A stretch of 64,000 nt of DNA from Methanocella_A sp963792125 (lineage in GTDB: Archaea; Halobacteriota; Methanocellia; Methanocellales; Methanocellaceae): positions 65,759 through 129,758 of the forward strand of contig CAWBVA010000001.1 in NCBI GenBank assembly GCA_963792125.1, read 5' to 3'. Position numbers and translations under genes: made by a program. Of the stretch, positions 28,492 to 37,099 are shown piece after piece. The stretch's first letter is position 1, and the number at the start of each line of letters is the position of its first letter. The notes under the pieces are model-generated. The model was not told the DNA's origin and did not search any database. It saw nothing but the letters and a program-made list of their open reading frames with translations.

Positions 28492-28665
28492 TTACCCGTA
28501 TACTTCTTTTATCGGTGCCCGCCAGTCAGGGCAGCACCAGACACTCGAAAGCGTGAATCCATCAGGTAGATCGCCAGCTAAGAGCAATCCGCATAATGGC
28601 CCGGGGAACTTCTCATAGAATACCGGGCCATGTCGGCAGTCGCGGCAACATCGTTTAAGGAACAT
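28492..28665 (-). CDS. 57-residue Cys-rich small protein (intact family member)
   Basis: It starts MFLKRCCRDCRHGPVFYEK, continues FPGPLCGLLLAGDLP, and ends SSVWCCPDWRAPIKEVYG. Five or six cysteines in CxxC-HGP...C...CC order suggest a zinc knuckle. AAGGT lies 6-7 bases upstream of the ATG. It is preceded on the same strand by a one-helix membrane peptide gene (28739-28846). Related broken copies lie at 18321 and 30131. Confidence 0.65.
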   Translation of the reverse strand: MFLKRCCRDCRHGPVFYEKFPGPLCGLLLAGDLPDGFTLSSVWCCPDWRAPIKEVYG

Positions 28666-28738
28666 GAAAGATACCTTGCACGACTGAGGATATGATGACC
28701 GACCATGCCCGGCGTGAAAGTAAGAACCCGCTATCAGC

Positions 28739-28846
28739 TTAAAGAAATGACCCAAACGTGGTAAGTACTGTATTGACAATAATGTAGGCTAAGATGATAG
28801 CTAAAATTACACCGGTCGCTTGCAGCGCGAGTTTAATTAAGTTCAT
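28739..28846 (-). CDS. 35-residue single-helix membrane peptide
   Basis: The ORF reads MNLIKLALQATGVILAIILA then YIIVNTVLTTFGSFL and stops: one hydrophobic helix with a single lysine at the N side. It lies 73 bases before the Cys-rich gene on the same strand. A similar pair is seen at 30358-30465 plus 30131-30300, which supports both being real. Confidence 0.55.
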   Translation of the reverse strand: MNLIKLALQATGVILAIILAYIIVNTVLTTFGSFL

Positions 28847-28975
28847 ATGCGATCTCGATCTTTAACATTAAACCCCCTACTAATAAATATTCCTTGTTCT
28901 AAACCATTGATCGTCTGTTGCAGGTCCTGACCACAGACCTCAAAACGGTAAGGCCGCGACTGGCACAAAATAAGG

Positions 28976-29182
28976 TTACTTTTCAGCTGGACATTCTCGG
29001 TCGTAATAGTTGGTCGCGATATAATGGTAGCGCGATGAAGTTTTTATAAAATATTCCGGACTCCCATCGAAACCGTTGAACATAGTCGTTTCGTCATCGA
29101 GAGTAATCACCACACTGTAAGCACCGTGAGAATTAAAAATAGAATAATGCCTGCTATCGACACCAACTCCAACCGCCATCAT
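28976..29182 (-). pseudogene. N-truncated copy of the small beta-domain family
   Basis: The 68-residue frame contains GVDSRHYSIFNSHGAY and ITLDDETTMFNGFDGSPEYF. These align with NRHYSINIG and ILNDEMTGFNINGSSLYF of the lipoprotein at 22287. No signal peptide, lipobox or N-terminal half of the domain is present, so it is probably a truncated remnant. Confidence 0.5.
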
Positions 29183-29279
29183 CTTTAAAATCAGCTATGC
29201 TTTTCTATTTTACATTTAGAAATTTGAAATGGTAAATTTTATTATTTAAAGCACTATCAATAGATATGAGGCCAAACTT

Positions 29280-30047
29280 TTGTCCATCTTCAAAAAAATC
29301 GCCACATTAGTCGTTATATTGTTATTCTTATCAATCAGCTTATGCGTTATTGGCCTTAGCTTTGGCATCATGGTAGTAGATAAAAATGGTGAAATATCTG
29401 TCCCTGCCTTATCTAATCTATCGCCGCTGCCACTGGATCCCAACGACCCGGTCATCGGGGCATATCGATCAAACGACGACACCGCAATATGCCGTTTATA
29501 TGGAAACGGGACCTACATTTTCATGAGCCTGATCCACCCGTCTCTTTCGTTTGGCAACTGGAGCAACTATGGAAATAACCACTATTCGCTTTATTTATAT
29601 TTCACTGAGTCCGAGGGTAAAGTAACATACGCCAATACATTACCGTTTAACCTGGCCCAGGGATACGATCTGATAAACGGGGAACTGGCAAGCTCGGACT
29701 CCAGCGATCGCTTTAGAAAAATATCTGACAACCCTGACGAATTTGTCCAGGTGCACGTGTATCCGAGCACATCTCCTGAAACCCCTATTAACCGGCAGGT
29801 TGGCGTGGAAGTAAAGCGAGTCAACTCAGCCAGTATTTCCGTAAAAGTAATGGCCGGTAAAGACGTAGCATCTCTGGTTTCGATTCGTGTCATAGCCGAC
29901 GGCAAAGATGCGCAGCTGACGAGCGGTAAAATAGGTCCGCAGCTCGGCTCAATAGCATATTATAAAGTAAATGATAATACTGATATTGTTGTCGTCGCCG
30001 AGTTCTATGACTATACCCACTATAATGTATGGGCCGGAAGAATTTAG
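29280..30047 (+). CDS. Membrane-anchored protein with small beta domain
   Basis: 255 residues from a TTG start (GAGG 10 bases upstream). An N-terminal helix (IATLVVILLFLSISLCVIGL) anchors it. Residues 60-110 repeat the family pattern GAYRSNDDTAICRLYGNGTY, FGNWSNYGNNHYSLYL. The C-terminal 100 residues form a separate Val/Ser-rich domain (VGVEVKRVNSASISVKVM) resembling archaeal type IV pilin C-domains in style. Function unknown. Confidence 0.6.
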   Translation: MSIFKKIATLVVILLFLSISLCVIGLSFGIMVVDKNGEISVPALSNLSPLPLDPNDPVIGAYRSNDDTAICRLYGNGTYIFMSLIHPSLSFGNWSNYGNNHYSLYLYFTESEGKVTYANTLPFNLAQGYDLINGELASSDSSDRFRKISDNPDEFVQVHVYPSTSPETPINRQVGVEVKRVNSASISVKVMAGKDVASLVSIRVIADGKDAQLTSGKIGPQLGSIAYYKVNDNTDIVVVAEFYDYTHYNVWAGRI

Positions 30048-30130
30048 CTAAATTCTAATCCACCAGGTCAATAGTCCTTTTTTAATTCTTTTATCAGATT
30101 TTTTATTCCCATATGCTGCCGGCAGGCGGC

Positions 30131-30300
30131 TTATTCTTTTATTGGCGCCCGCCATCCGGGATAGCACCAAACGGTCGTCATGATGAAGCCTGCCTGGCAC
30201 AGTCTCCAACAGCCGCCCATAAGGGCCGATGTATACATGTGCGAGGAGATCGGGCCATGCTTGCAGTGAACATACGGCTTCTTAAGAAATGCCCTGGCGG
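30131..30300 (-). pseudogene. Degenerate Cys-rich small-protein copy
   Basis: The frame reads FLKKPYVHCKHGPISSHMY...GGCWRLCQAGF then TTVWCYPGWRAPIKE and a stop. It aligns with 28492-28665, but the ATG is replaced by GCA and the first cysteine of the CxxC is lost. The C-terminal WRAPIKE is identical. Probably not functional. Confidence 0.55.
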
Positions 30301-30357
30301 TTAAAAATTTGGCATAAAAATAATAGAAAAATAATAATATTCGGTGTACAGTTATGG

Positions 30358-30465
30358 TTATCCTGAGATCAGTGTAGCCATAGCAAATGCTCCGAGGACC
30401 ATGATCGTCATAAAGACGATCATAACTGTAGTCCATTTAGATCGGCCTGATATGTCATAAGCCAA
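30358..30465 (-). CDS. 35-residue single-helix membrane peptide
   Basis: The frame (TTG start, GGGGGTA 8 bases upstream) encodes MAYDISGRSKWTTVMIVFMT then IMVLGAFAMATLISG. One helix follows a polar N-terminus. It is upstream of the degenerate Cys-rich copy, repeating the gene order of 28846-28492. Confidence 0.5.
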   Translation of the reverse strand: MAYDISGRSKWTTVMIVFMTIMVLGAFAMATLISG

Positions 30466-30599
30466 TAGATATACCCCCAATTACTTAATATCACTATGCC
30501 TATATATAATATGCGGTTGATCTACATTTATTTAAAAACAAATGAACAGTATATAGTAATATTAAACAAATTATTTGTTTTTATATTTAGAATATGTAA

Positions 30600-30695
30600 T
30601 TAAGGTATTGGCTTGTAGTGTGAGCGGGACACGACTGGCGCTATCAGAACCATCACGATGCTGAAGGCCAGATAAATTTTGTAAGTTTTGTACAT
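30600..30695 (-). CDS. Possible 31-residue membrane peptide
   Basis: The frame gives MYKTYKIYLAFSIVMVLIAP then VVSRSHYKPIP. One helix with a basic N-terminus. No ribosome site is seen, so support comes only from composition and from two similar peptides nearby. Confidence 0.35.
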   Translation of the reverse strand: MYKTYKIYLAFSIVMVLIAPVVSRSHYKPIP

Positions 30696-31230
30696 ACAGG
30701 GATGTTGTACTAATTTATATATGCAGAAATAGTAGTAGGGTATAGAGCGGTAAAACTTAGAGTGCTAAATTCAATAGCTATATACCCCCCAACACAGTTA
30801 TTGCTGCACTCTAAGTTTAATCCCTTCATTGTCATCAATCATGATGACGCTATGTCATGAATTCAGGGCACACTGAACTATACCCCCAGTCATCCATGCC
30901 ACCGGTCCAAAATTTAATATTATTTTGAGAGGCTACAAGAGGAGGATGCCTTTTTCATAATCGTTCTCATTAGAACGCCTTGTCTCCTTAGACTCCCTCT
31001 CGCGCGCTCGTCTCGGTCTCCCTCGTCTCCGTGCACTCCTTAGTCTCAGAATGCCCCAGACGGAGCCCCCTACAAGTGCCGACATCCTGACCGGATGATA
31101 CTCAACTAATTTTTATTCGTCTCTATAGAACCAATCGTTAACTATAATAATATATTTATATAGTTATTAATTAGATATTAATTATAATCCTTATATCCGC
31201 ATCGGGACTGAGAGCAAGGAGGTATTACAA
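30696..31230. other. Gene-free region of the island
   Basis: Holds an inverted repeat AAACTTAGAGTG (about 30754) with CACTCTAAGTTT (about 30797), TATACCCCC words near 30780 and 30880, CTCCCTCGTCTCCGTGCACT near 31015, and a partial island repeat at 31061-31095. The last 100 bases hold the promoter and AAGGAGGT of the next gene. Confidence 0.45.
31061..31095. repeat. Island repeat, copy 4 (3' half)
   Basis: CGGAGCCCCCTACAAGTGCC followed by GACATCCTGACCGGAT matches the downstream half of copies 1 and 3. Confidence 0.5.
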
Positions 31231-31539
31231 ATGAGAAAAATTGCTATAGTCTTCGGACTCACGCTAATATTAATGCTAGCGATATGCGCAACTGCGTTTG
31301 CAGCAAATAGTGGTCTGTTTTATCCACCGGGATTAGCTAAAAAAGCCATACCAGGTATTCCACCAGGATTAGCTAAAAAAGCCATACCAGGTATTCCACC
31401 AGGATTAGCTAAAAAAGCCATACCAGGTATTCCACCAGGATTAGCTAAAAAAGCCATACCAGGTATTCCACCAGGATTAGCTAAAAAAGCCATACCAGGT
31501 ATTCCACCAGGATTAGCTAAAAAATACATATACATATGA
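31231..31539 (+). CDS. Secreted PPGLAKKAIPGI tandem-repeat protein
   Basis: 102 residues with AAGGAGGT before the ATG. A signal peptide (FGLTLILMLAICATAFA) is followed by five perfect 12-residue units PPGLAKKAIPGI and a final PPGLAKK. The units are encoded by an exact 36-base tandem repeat. PPGLAKK motifs occur in secreted bacterial proteins of unknown role. Copy number could vary by slippage. Probably extracellular and basic. Confidence 0.7.
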   Translation: MRKIAIVFGLTLILMLAICATAFAANSGLFYPPGLAKKAIPGIPPGLAKKAIPGIPPGLAKKAIPGIPPGLAKKAIPGIPPGLAKKAIPGIPPGLAKKYIYI

Positions 31540-31630
31540 TTAATCTGTAAATCAAAAATTTTAAATTTCTATTAACATAGAACGTTTAATATCTAGTATT
31601 GTGCTTTCGTGCTTCATCTTATATGCAGTA

Positions 31631-31667
31631 AAAGGGCATCTCCTGAAAGTGCCGACATCCTGACGGG
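31631..31667. repeat. Island repeat, copy 5, abutting the right att repeat
   Basis: AAAGGGCATCTCCTGAAAGT and GCCGACATCCTGAC match copy 1 and run straight into the duplicated tRNA end at 31657. Confidence 0.55.
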
Positions 31668-31694
31668 GCTACTAGTTTTGATGGGCTCCCGGGG
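31657..31694. repeat. Right copy of 38-bp direct repeat (putative att site)
   Basis: Identical to 15784-15821 except for one base (31682). It carries the tRNA-Gln 3' end without the rest of a tRNA. It marks the far boundary of the presumed island. Confidence 0.8.
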
Positions 31695-31881
31695 AGCCTT
31701 TTTCATAATCGTCCTCCTTAGAACTCAATTTTAAAAGTCCGTCTCGTTAGACTTCTTCCCGCTCCCTCGTCTCTAACTCCCTCGTCTCCGTGCACTCCTT
31801 AGCCTCAACGCAGCATGAGGTAGCAGCCGATTATCATTAATAGCTCGAAAAACATATTCAACTATCCGGCGAGGTTTCAAT
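31695..31881. other. Repeat-rich spacer after the island
   Basis: CTCCCTCGTCTC and CTCCGTGCACTCCTTAG words seen near 31015 recur here at about 31760-31800. No gene is seen. Confidence 0.4.
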
Positions 31882-32376
31882 ATGGGCAGATGTGAGCTAT
31901 GCGGGGCGGAGTTCGAGGACGGCAGCGCAGGTTGCGAGAGCGCAGGCTTCGGCGAACTCCAGATCCGCGAAGCCATGGACCCGGCGTACGCAGCGGTTCA
32001 CTTGCTGACAGTGGACAGCTATGTGCTCCAGCACTCCGAGAGGCACAGTCCCCGGTCGAACGCGTTCCATCTGTTGAGGCTCGGCTGGCTCCTGTTCAGT
32101 GACGGTGACCCGGACGTAGCTCAAAAGGAAAAGGGCCCCATCCCCCATCTCATGAAAAATTACCGCAATTTTCCATTTCTGCCGCCACCTCCAGCCGGAC
32201 ACCGGGGCATCACTGTCGCCGAAGTCCTTAAGGCAAAGGACGCTGCCGGATACCGGGACATGGCTTACCGGTGGGGCCGATCGGTCTGGGATGCCTATAA
32301 GGACCATCACCTGTGGGCGGCACAAATTTTGAAGACAGTCGGGGTAAATGTGCCTGAAATGTCGGCGGGAAAATAG
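31882..32376 (+). CDS. DUF5946-type protein
   Basis: 164 residues with GAGGTTT before the ATG. It begins with a zinc-binding MGRCELCGAEFEDGSAGC, then AMDPAYAAVHLLTVDSY, QHSERHSPRSNAFHLLRL and a C-terminal WDAYKDHHLWA. The pattern fits the DUF5946 family. Function unknown. It is the first gene to the right of the island repeat. Confidence 0.75.
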   Translation: MGRCELCGAEFEDGSAGCESAGFGELQIREAMDPAYAAVHLLTVDSYVLQHSERHSPRSNAFHLLRLGWLLFSDGDPDVAQKEKGPIPHLMKNYRNFPFLPPPPAGHRGITVAEVLKAKDAAGYRDMAYRWGRSVWDAYKDHHLWAAQILKTVGVNVPEMSAGK

Positions 32377-32527
32377 GAACATTATACAGCTATTACACTT
32401 TCAACTGGTATGGCTACGTTTGATAAATTTGTATGAGATTTGTTTACTGAAAAGTCTGTCGCCCGCCGCAAAATGGCCTGGGGAGAAGTGCCATCTGACA
32501 TAGCATAAATAATATCGGCGGGAACGA

Positions 32528-32704
32528 TCCCTTATGCCAGGAAACGATTAGATCGGCTGGATCACCCGGGCCAAACAACCGGAGACAGAGCAAAAGTGGC
32601 TCAATCAGATACTTGAAGAGCTGCATGCCGGTAATAAATACATGAACAGGGCCTATCGCCAGATATCAGAAAGTGAAGTTACTTATCGACGGAAGGGAGC
32701 ATGA
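32528..32704 (+). pseudogene. C-terminal remnant of a YdeI/OmdA-like protein
   Basis: The reading IGWITRAKQPETEQKW then LNQILEELHAGNKY matches the C-terminal signature of this family. SYARKR-like coding lies just upstream in another frame. No N-terminal part remains. Confidence 0.5.
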
Positions 32705-33679
32705 CCACGAACCTGGCCCTTTGTGTGGTCGCCCTTGACCTGTCCTCGACTGATACCTGCCGATAGCTGTCTACGAGCGATTTGACGAGGTACAGGCCGA
32801 GGCCCATCCCTTTCGCTCGTGCTCTTTAGCAGCCTGTTGAATATCTTGTCCTTGAAGTCATCCGGGATGCCAGGGCCGTTGTCCTCACGTCGACCCGGGA
32901 ATACTGGCTACCGTTATCCTTTATATATATTGAGATCAATAACGATGTCCGCATATTCCCTGTGCGCTTGATCGCGTTGCTCACCAGATCGGCGAACACG
33001 TCATGCAACAACTCGTTCGCATGACATGGTAATGATCAAGCTCGTTCAGGTTCAGATTAACCGTCTTTTCGGCACAGCCCCGAACTCACGCTGTATGTCA
33101 CGAGCACCTTAGCCACGTCTACTGGCTTAGTCTGGAAAAACTTCATCGTGCAGCTTGTGCAGCTTCGGCATTTTGTGGATAAGCATCGCACTCAGTTGTA
33201 GCATCTCCGTGGATTTATACAGTAAATTGGCCTGCCGCTCATCTGGTAGCACGCTCTTGGCTAATTCGAGGTAGCCCAGCGCGATCTGGAGTATGTTATT
33301 CATATCGTGGCCCATCAAATCGAGATATAAGTTCCGCCTGTGTTTAGCGGTTATTAACTCATCCTTAGCCAGTTTACGCTTGGTGATGTCCTCGCGTTGC
33401 TTTTGGACTTGAAATCTTTAGCGATAGAGCTTATCTGAGCGTCTCGTCAGTTTTCGGCATTGCTTTAAACTCGTTGGTAGGTGTCAGCGTTAGGTCTCTG
33501 CAGTTCTTGATCGCGAGGCTATGCGGTATGTTGTTTCTTGATCGTGTTCGTACGTTCATTGATAGTTATTCATCATGAAGATAGACCAGATCCTAGATCC
33601 GTCCGTGGTTCACGAGCTCAACTGTATATCCGTGGGGTGTAGTAGGCTTCCAGCCTGGGAGGTGGCGATGGAGTGGTAA

Positions 33680-33696
33680 TTTTTTTTTTTTTTTTT
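33680..33696. repeat. Poly-T tract (17 T)
   Basis: An uninterrupted run of 17 T lies within the decayed kinase. It may be a slippage site or an assembly artefact. Confidence 0.85.
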
Positions 33697-34010
33697 GGTA
33701 ATTTCGTGGCCTACGGAATGCTTTTTTTTAACTCTCTTTTGCTCAAGTTGATGACCATTGTTTGTTACTGATCCACATACGATTACATTAGTAAATATGT
33801 TCCATAGACATGAGAGTTATAATTAAGCTACTTATCTTGATTATTTTGACGGAAATAAGTTAATGGTTTAAGATGGTACAAGCTACATTTTTGAATTATT
33901 TTAGAGGCGCGGAAAAAGTTATATGCATGCTCATTAAAAAGCGATTAAATATTTTAGAGTTTATCAGCGGATGAACATGTAGTTTTTTTTGTCCCCTAAG
34001 AAAGGGTTAT
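33697..34010. other. AT-rich segment between two poly-T tracts
   Basis: This segment shows no kinase coding in any frame although kinase pieces flank it. It is AT-rich with TATA-like stretches near 33840 and 33950. It could be an insertion or a misjoined contig. Confidence 0.4.
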
Positions 34011-34034
34011 TTTTTTTTTTTTTTTTTTTTTTTT
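34011..34034. repeat. Poly-T tract (24 T)
   Basis: A run of 24 T, exceptional for this genome, abuts the resumption of PAS-kinase coding at 34035. Confidence 0.85.
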
Positions 34035-34917
34035 CCTCTGCTCGCTTACGCTCGGTGATGTCACGGACTTGCTCGATGGTACCGGTCACTTTCTTTCGTT
34101 TTTGACCAACGGGTAGGCGAATAATTCTTTCCACTCTATGAGGTCACGCACGACTTCTCTCTGCATGGTTTTTTCTCGTATCACTCGGACACTCGGGCAA
34201 TTCTCGCAGGGCTCTTCACGCTCATGGAAGAGCTGATAGCACTTTTTTCTCGTTAGATCTTTTAATGCTACTTTTCAATGGTCAGATTATTTCGTATGAT
34301 GCTCAAGTCTTTACTCAGGACGCTAACGCTATCCTGAATACAATTAAAGACGTTATTTAAAAATTTTCGTTTTTATGCAGCGCATCCTCGGCTTGCTTGC
34401 GATCGGTGATGTCTTCTACGACAGCAACGATACGAGGCTCTTCCTGGTTGTTAATACGCATCAAGGAAACGTTCACGCGAGCCCAGACTGTCCTGCCGCT
34501 CGCGTGCACATAGCGTAGATTGCGTATGAATGACGATGCTTCCCCACTTACCAGACGCTGGACTTCGGCAATGTCCGCTGCCTGATCATCCGGGTGGACG
34601 ATCTGCTCACAGCCCATCGTCAACAGTTTATCGCGGCTGTAGCAAGTAATATCGCAGAACCGGTCGTTGACCGTCATGGAACCACGGTTAACATAAGCGA
34701 TTATTATGCCTGTGGCCGCATTTTGAAAGACGTTTCGGAACTGCTCCGCGCTCCCGCAGCGCATCGTCGGCTCGTTCGCGCTCAATATTATGGGAAGATA
34801 TGACTTCCTGCTTTAACCGGAGCTCGTTTTCCAGAACAGCAACACGATTTTTAAGCTCTGCGATAAGATGGTCCTTCTCTCCGGCATTCCACACGACGAA
34901 TCCCATCAAAAATTACA

Positions 34918-35100
34918 ATCGGGGTATTCGGAAGATCACGAAGACGAAGAGCAGTTTCCCGACCGACGACAGCCTGTTCAAGATACTGTACCTGATAGTT
35001 ATGGACACATCCGAAAAATGGACGATGCCCATACCGAACTGGGGTATCATCCTGGGCCAGCTCACCGTCTATTCCGGGAACGGGTAGAGGCATATTTATA
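34918..35100 (+). pseudogene. C-terminal remnant of an IS256-type transposase
   Basis: The frame reads TDDSLFKILYLIVMDTSEKW, TMPIPNWGIILGQLTVY and, after a one-base shift, FRERVEAYL and stop. LYL...KKWTMP-x-x-NW-x-x-x-L-x-Q-L is the typical C-terminus of mutator-family (IS256) transposases. No terminal inverted repeats or catalytic DDE region remain. Confidence 0.7.
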
Positions 35101-35294
35101 GGATATTAAGGATTATGATGAGAAGAAGTTTCAACAAAAAATGTTACGCTCCCGGCCTGTGGAGCTAGAAAAAAGATTTTTCTACAATTGCCCGTAGCGT
35201 TGCCATATCAGGGCTATGCTTCTTCGCTTTAAAATGCTAGATAATATGATAATGAGTTAAATCCAAAAATATTTATCAGTTGATCTCTTCGAAG

Positions 35295-36458
35295 ATGGCG
35301 GAGCTTAAATGGATGAGTGTCATTAACGGCCACGAGCATGAGTATGCACATGCTCACGACATCGAGCATACGCATGAAGAACATGATCACGATCACCCGG
35401 GGGAAGGAGACGGACACCATGATCATGAGCACCATCAGGGGCACGGGCATAGCCACGACCATGACGGGCATGGCATCATTGGCACCATTGCTTCGATCTT
35501 CCATTTAGGCGGCCATAAACATGATCACGGCGACCTGGCCGGGGATCAGGCATTAAAACATAACGAGCTGGGGATTCGCACAATTTATATCGCCGTGGCC
35601 TTACTGGGCTTGACGACGGTGCTCCAGATCGTCATTTACCTCTTCAGCGGCAGTGTTGCCTTGCTGGGCGACACCGTCCACAATTTAGGGGATGCGATCA
35701 ATTCCATTCCCCTGTTGTTCGCCTTCTGGCTGGCAAACCGGGTGGCCAATAAGCGATACACCTACGGGTACGGGCGGGCGGAAGACCTGGCCGGTGTGCT
35801 CATTGTCCTCTCCATCGGCTTTAGCGCGTTCTACATATTATGGGAGTCTGTGAACAGGCTTTTTAATCCGGTCCCCCTGAATAACCTGGGATGGGTCGCA
35901 GCCGCGGCGATCATAGGCTTTGCAGGCAACGAACTGGCTGCGATCATACAGATTCGCACCGGTAAAAAGATCGGCTCGGATGCGATGATCGCGAACGGCC
36001 TCCATGCCCGGACCGACGGCCTCACATCTCTCGCCGTGCTGGTTGCGGCGACTGGCGCGTTCCTCGGCTACCCGATCGTCGATGCAGCCATAGGCATCCT
36101 GATGGGCGTCGTCATACTGTTCATCACGAAGGATGCGGCAAAATCGATGTGGTACCGGCTGATGGACGCCGTGGACCCGATCATCGTCGGAAGGGCGGAA
36201 GGCGTGATCAAAGAGCATCCTGACGTCAAGGGCGTTCAGCGGCTGCAGATGCGATGGATTGGCCACCGCCTGCAGGCGGAGGCGGTCATATCCATAGAAG
36301 CGGACCTGACTGCCGCCCAGTGCAACACGATCTCAGAGCATATCAGCCATCATCTCTACCATGAGATACCGAACCTGGCGGAGACGACAATCGCGGTCGT
36401 ACCATGGAGCCCCGACGGAAGAACGTTCTACTGCGAAACGTCACACCACAGGTCGTAA
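35295..36458 (+). CDS. Cation diffusion facilitator (zinc/cobalt type) with His-rich N-terminus
   Basis: 388 residues from ATG 35295. Residues 10-75 are packed with His-Asp-Glu clusters (EHDHDHPGEGDGHHDHEHH), a cytoplasmic metal-binding region. Six helices follow, with the transport-site motif LLGDTVHNLGDAINS in helix 2 and ANGLHARTDGLTSLAVL in helix 5 (HxxxD). The C-terminal cytoplasmic ferredoxin-like domain begins near residue 300. It exports divalent metal in exchange for protons. It stands alone between decayed genes. Confidence 0.92.
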   Translation: MAELKWMSVINGHEHEYAHAHDIEHTHEEHDHDHPGEGDGHHDHEHHQGHGHSHDHDGHGIIGTIASIFHLGGHKHDHGDLAGDQALKHNELGIRTIYIAVALLGLTTVLQIVIYLFSGSVALLGDTVHNLGDAINSIPLLFAFWLANRVANKRYTYGYGRAEDLAGVLIVLSIGFSAFYILWESVNRLFNPVPLNNLGWVAAAAIIGFAGNELAAIIQIRTGKKIGSDAMIANGLHARTDGLTSLAVLVAATGAFLGYPIVDAAIGILMGVVILFITKDAAKSMWYRLMDAVDPIIVGRAEGVIKEHPDVKGVQRLQMRWIGHRLQAEAVISIEADLTAAQCNTISEHISHHLYHEIPNLAETTIAVVPWSPDGRTFYCETSHHRS

Positions 36459-36508
36459 CTATATACCTGGTTAAAAAGCCGTCGCCCCGCAGAAATAAAC
36501 TAATCAGA

Positions 36509-37083
36509 TTATTTATCGCTCGCTTTCAACAGGCGAATGATCGTATCCCACGTGCGTGTCGTGACATTTTCGCCCGAATGTTTTTTCTATAATGCTCATC
36601 GATTGAGCCGTACCAACCCCGGTACTGTTCATACGAGACACTGCAAATAGTCCCGTCGGCGATATAATAAAATCCGGAAACCTTCGTCCGGTGACAGGCC
36701 GGAGAAATCCTTGCCTTTCAAGTCATCCGTAACAAACGTCACGATCAGCCGGGCCCCGGCAGTCACATCAATCACCTTTAAACGGTTTACTCGCCTCGAG
36801 CTCCCGGAGCTCCTCCACAGACCGCACAATAACAGTAATCTCGCGCCCCAACAAATCCTTTAATTTCCGGTTATCTTTTGAGAAAGCGCTGCAGTATTTT
36901 CGCTCGGCGCCTCAAAAAGCACGTTGCCGCTCGCCAGCACCGTTTTAACATTCCGGAACCCGAGCGATTCGAACACTTTCCGTAGCTCATCCATTTTGAT
37001 AATCGTATGCCCGCCGACGTTGATGCCTCGTAGAAAGGCCGCATACTTTACGTCAGAGAATCTTCTTCAGGCGCCTTTTTCAT
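36509..37083 (-). pseudogene. DUF1697-family protein, multiple frameshifts
   Basis: Readable pieces in order are KYAAFLRGINVGGHTIIKMD, LRKVFESLGFRNVKTVLASG, NVLFEAP, LLGREITVIVRSVEELREL, ARLIVTFVTDD and YIADGTICSVSYEQ. They cover a whole DUF1697 protein (about 180 residues) with at least four shifts and one internal stop. Intact homologues are common in bacteria. Confidence 0.75.
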
Positions 37084-37099
37084 CCATATCCGTTTTCAA

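Larger units (their letters stand above)
32685..34910 (-). pseudogene. Decayed multi-PAS sensor histidine kinase
   Basis: Pieces of one kinase appear in order in different frames. N-terminal region ERERADDALRER. PAS domain QFRNVFQNAATGIIIAYVN to DITDRKQAEDAL (34785-34370). A second PAS end VRDITERKRAE near 34050. DHp domain MGHDMNNILQIALGYLELA (33318-33130). ATPase domain LLHDVFADLVSNAIKRTGN, DNGPGIPDDF and GMGLGLYLVK near 32780. Many shifts and two long T tracts interrupt it. The type is common in Methanosarcina and Methanocella sensory kinases. Confidence 0.75.

Noticed and set aside
31320..31535. Antisense repeat ORF over the PPGLAKK gene
   Set aside because: It is the complement of the 36-base tandem repeat and only stays open because the repeat length is a multiple of three.
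31657..31694. Second tRNA gene
   Set aside because: Only the last 15 bases of tRNA-Gln are present; there are no D or anticodon arms.
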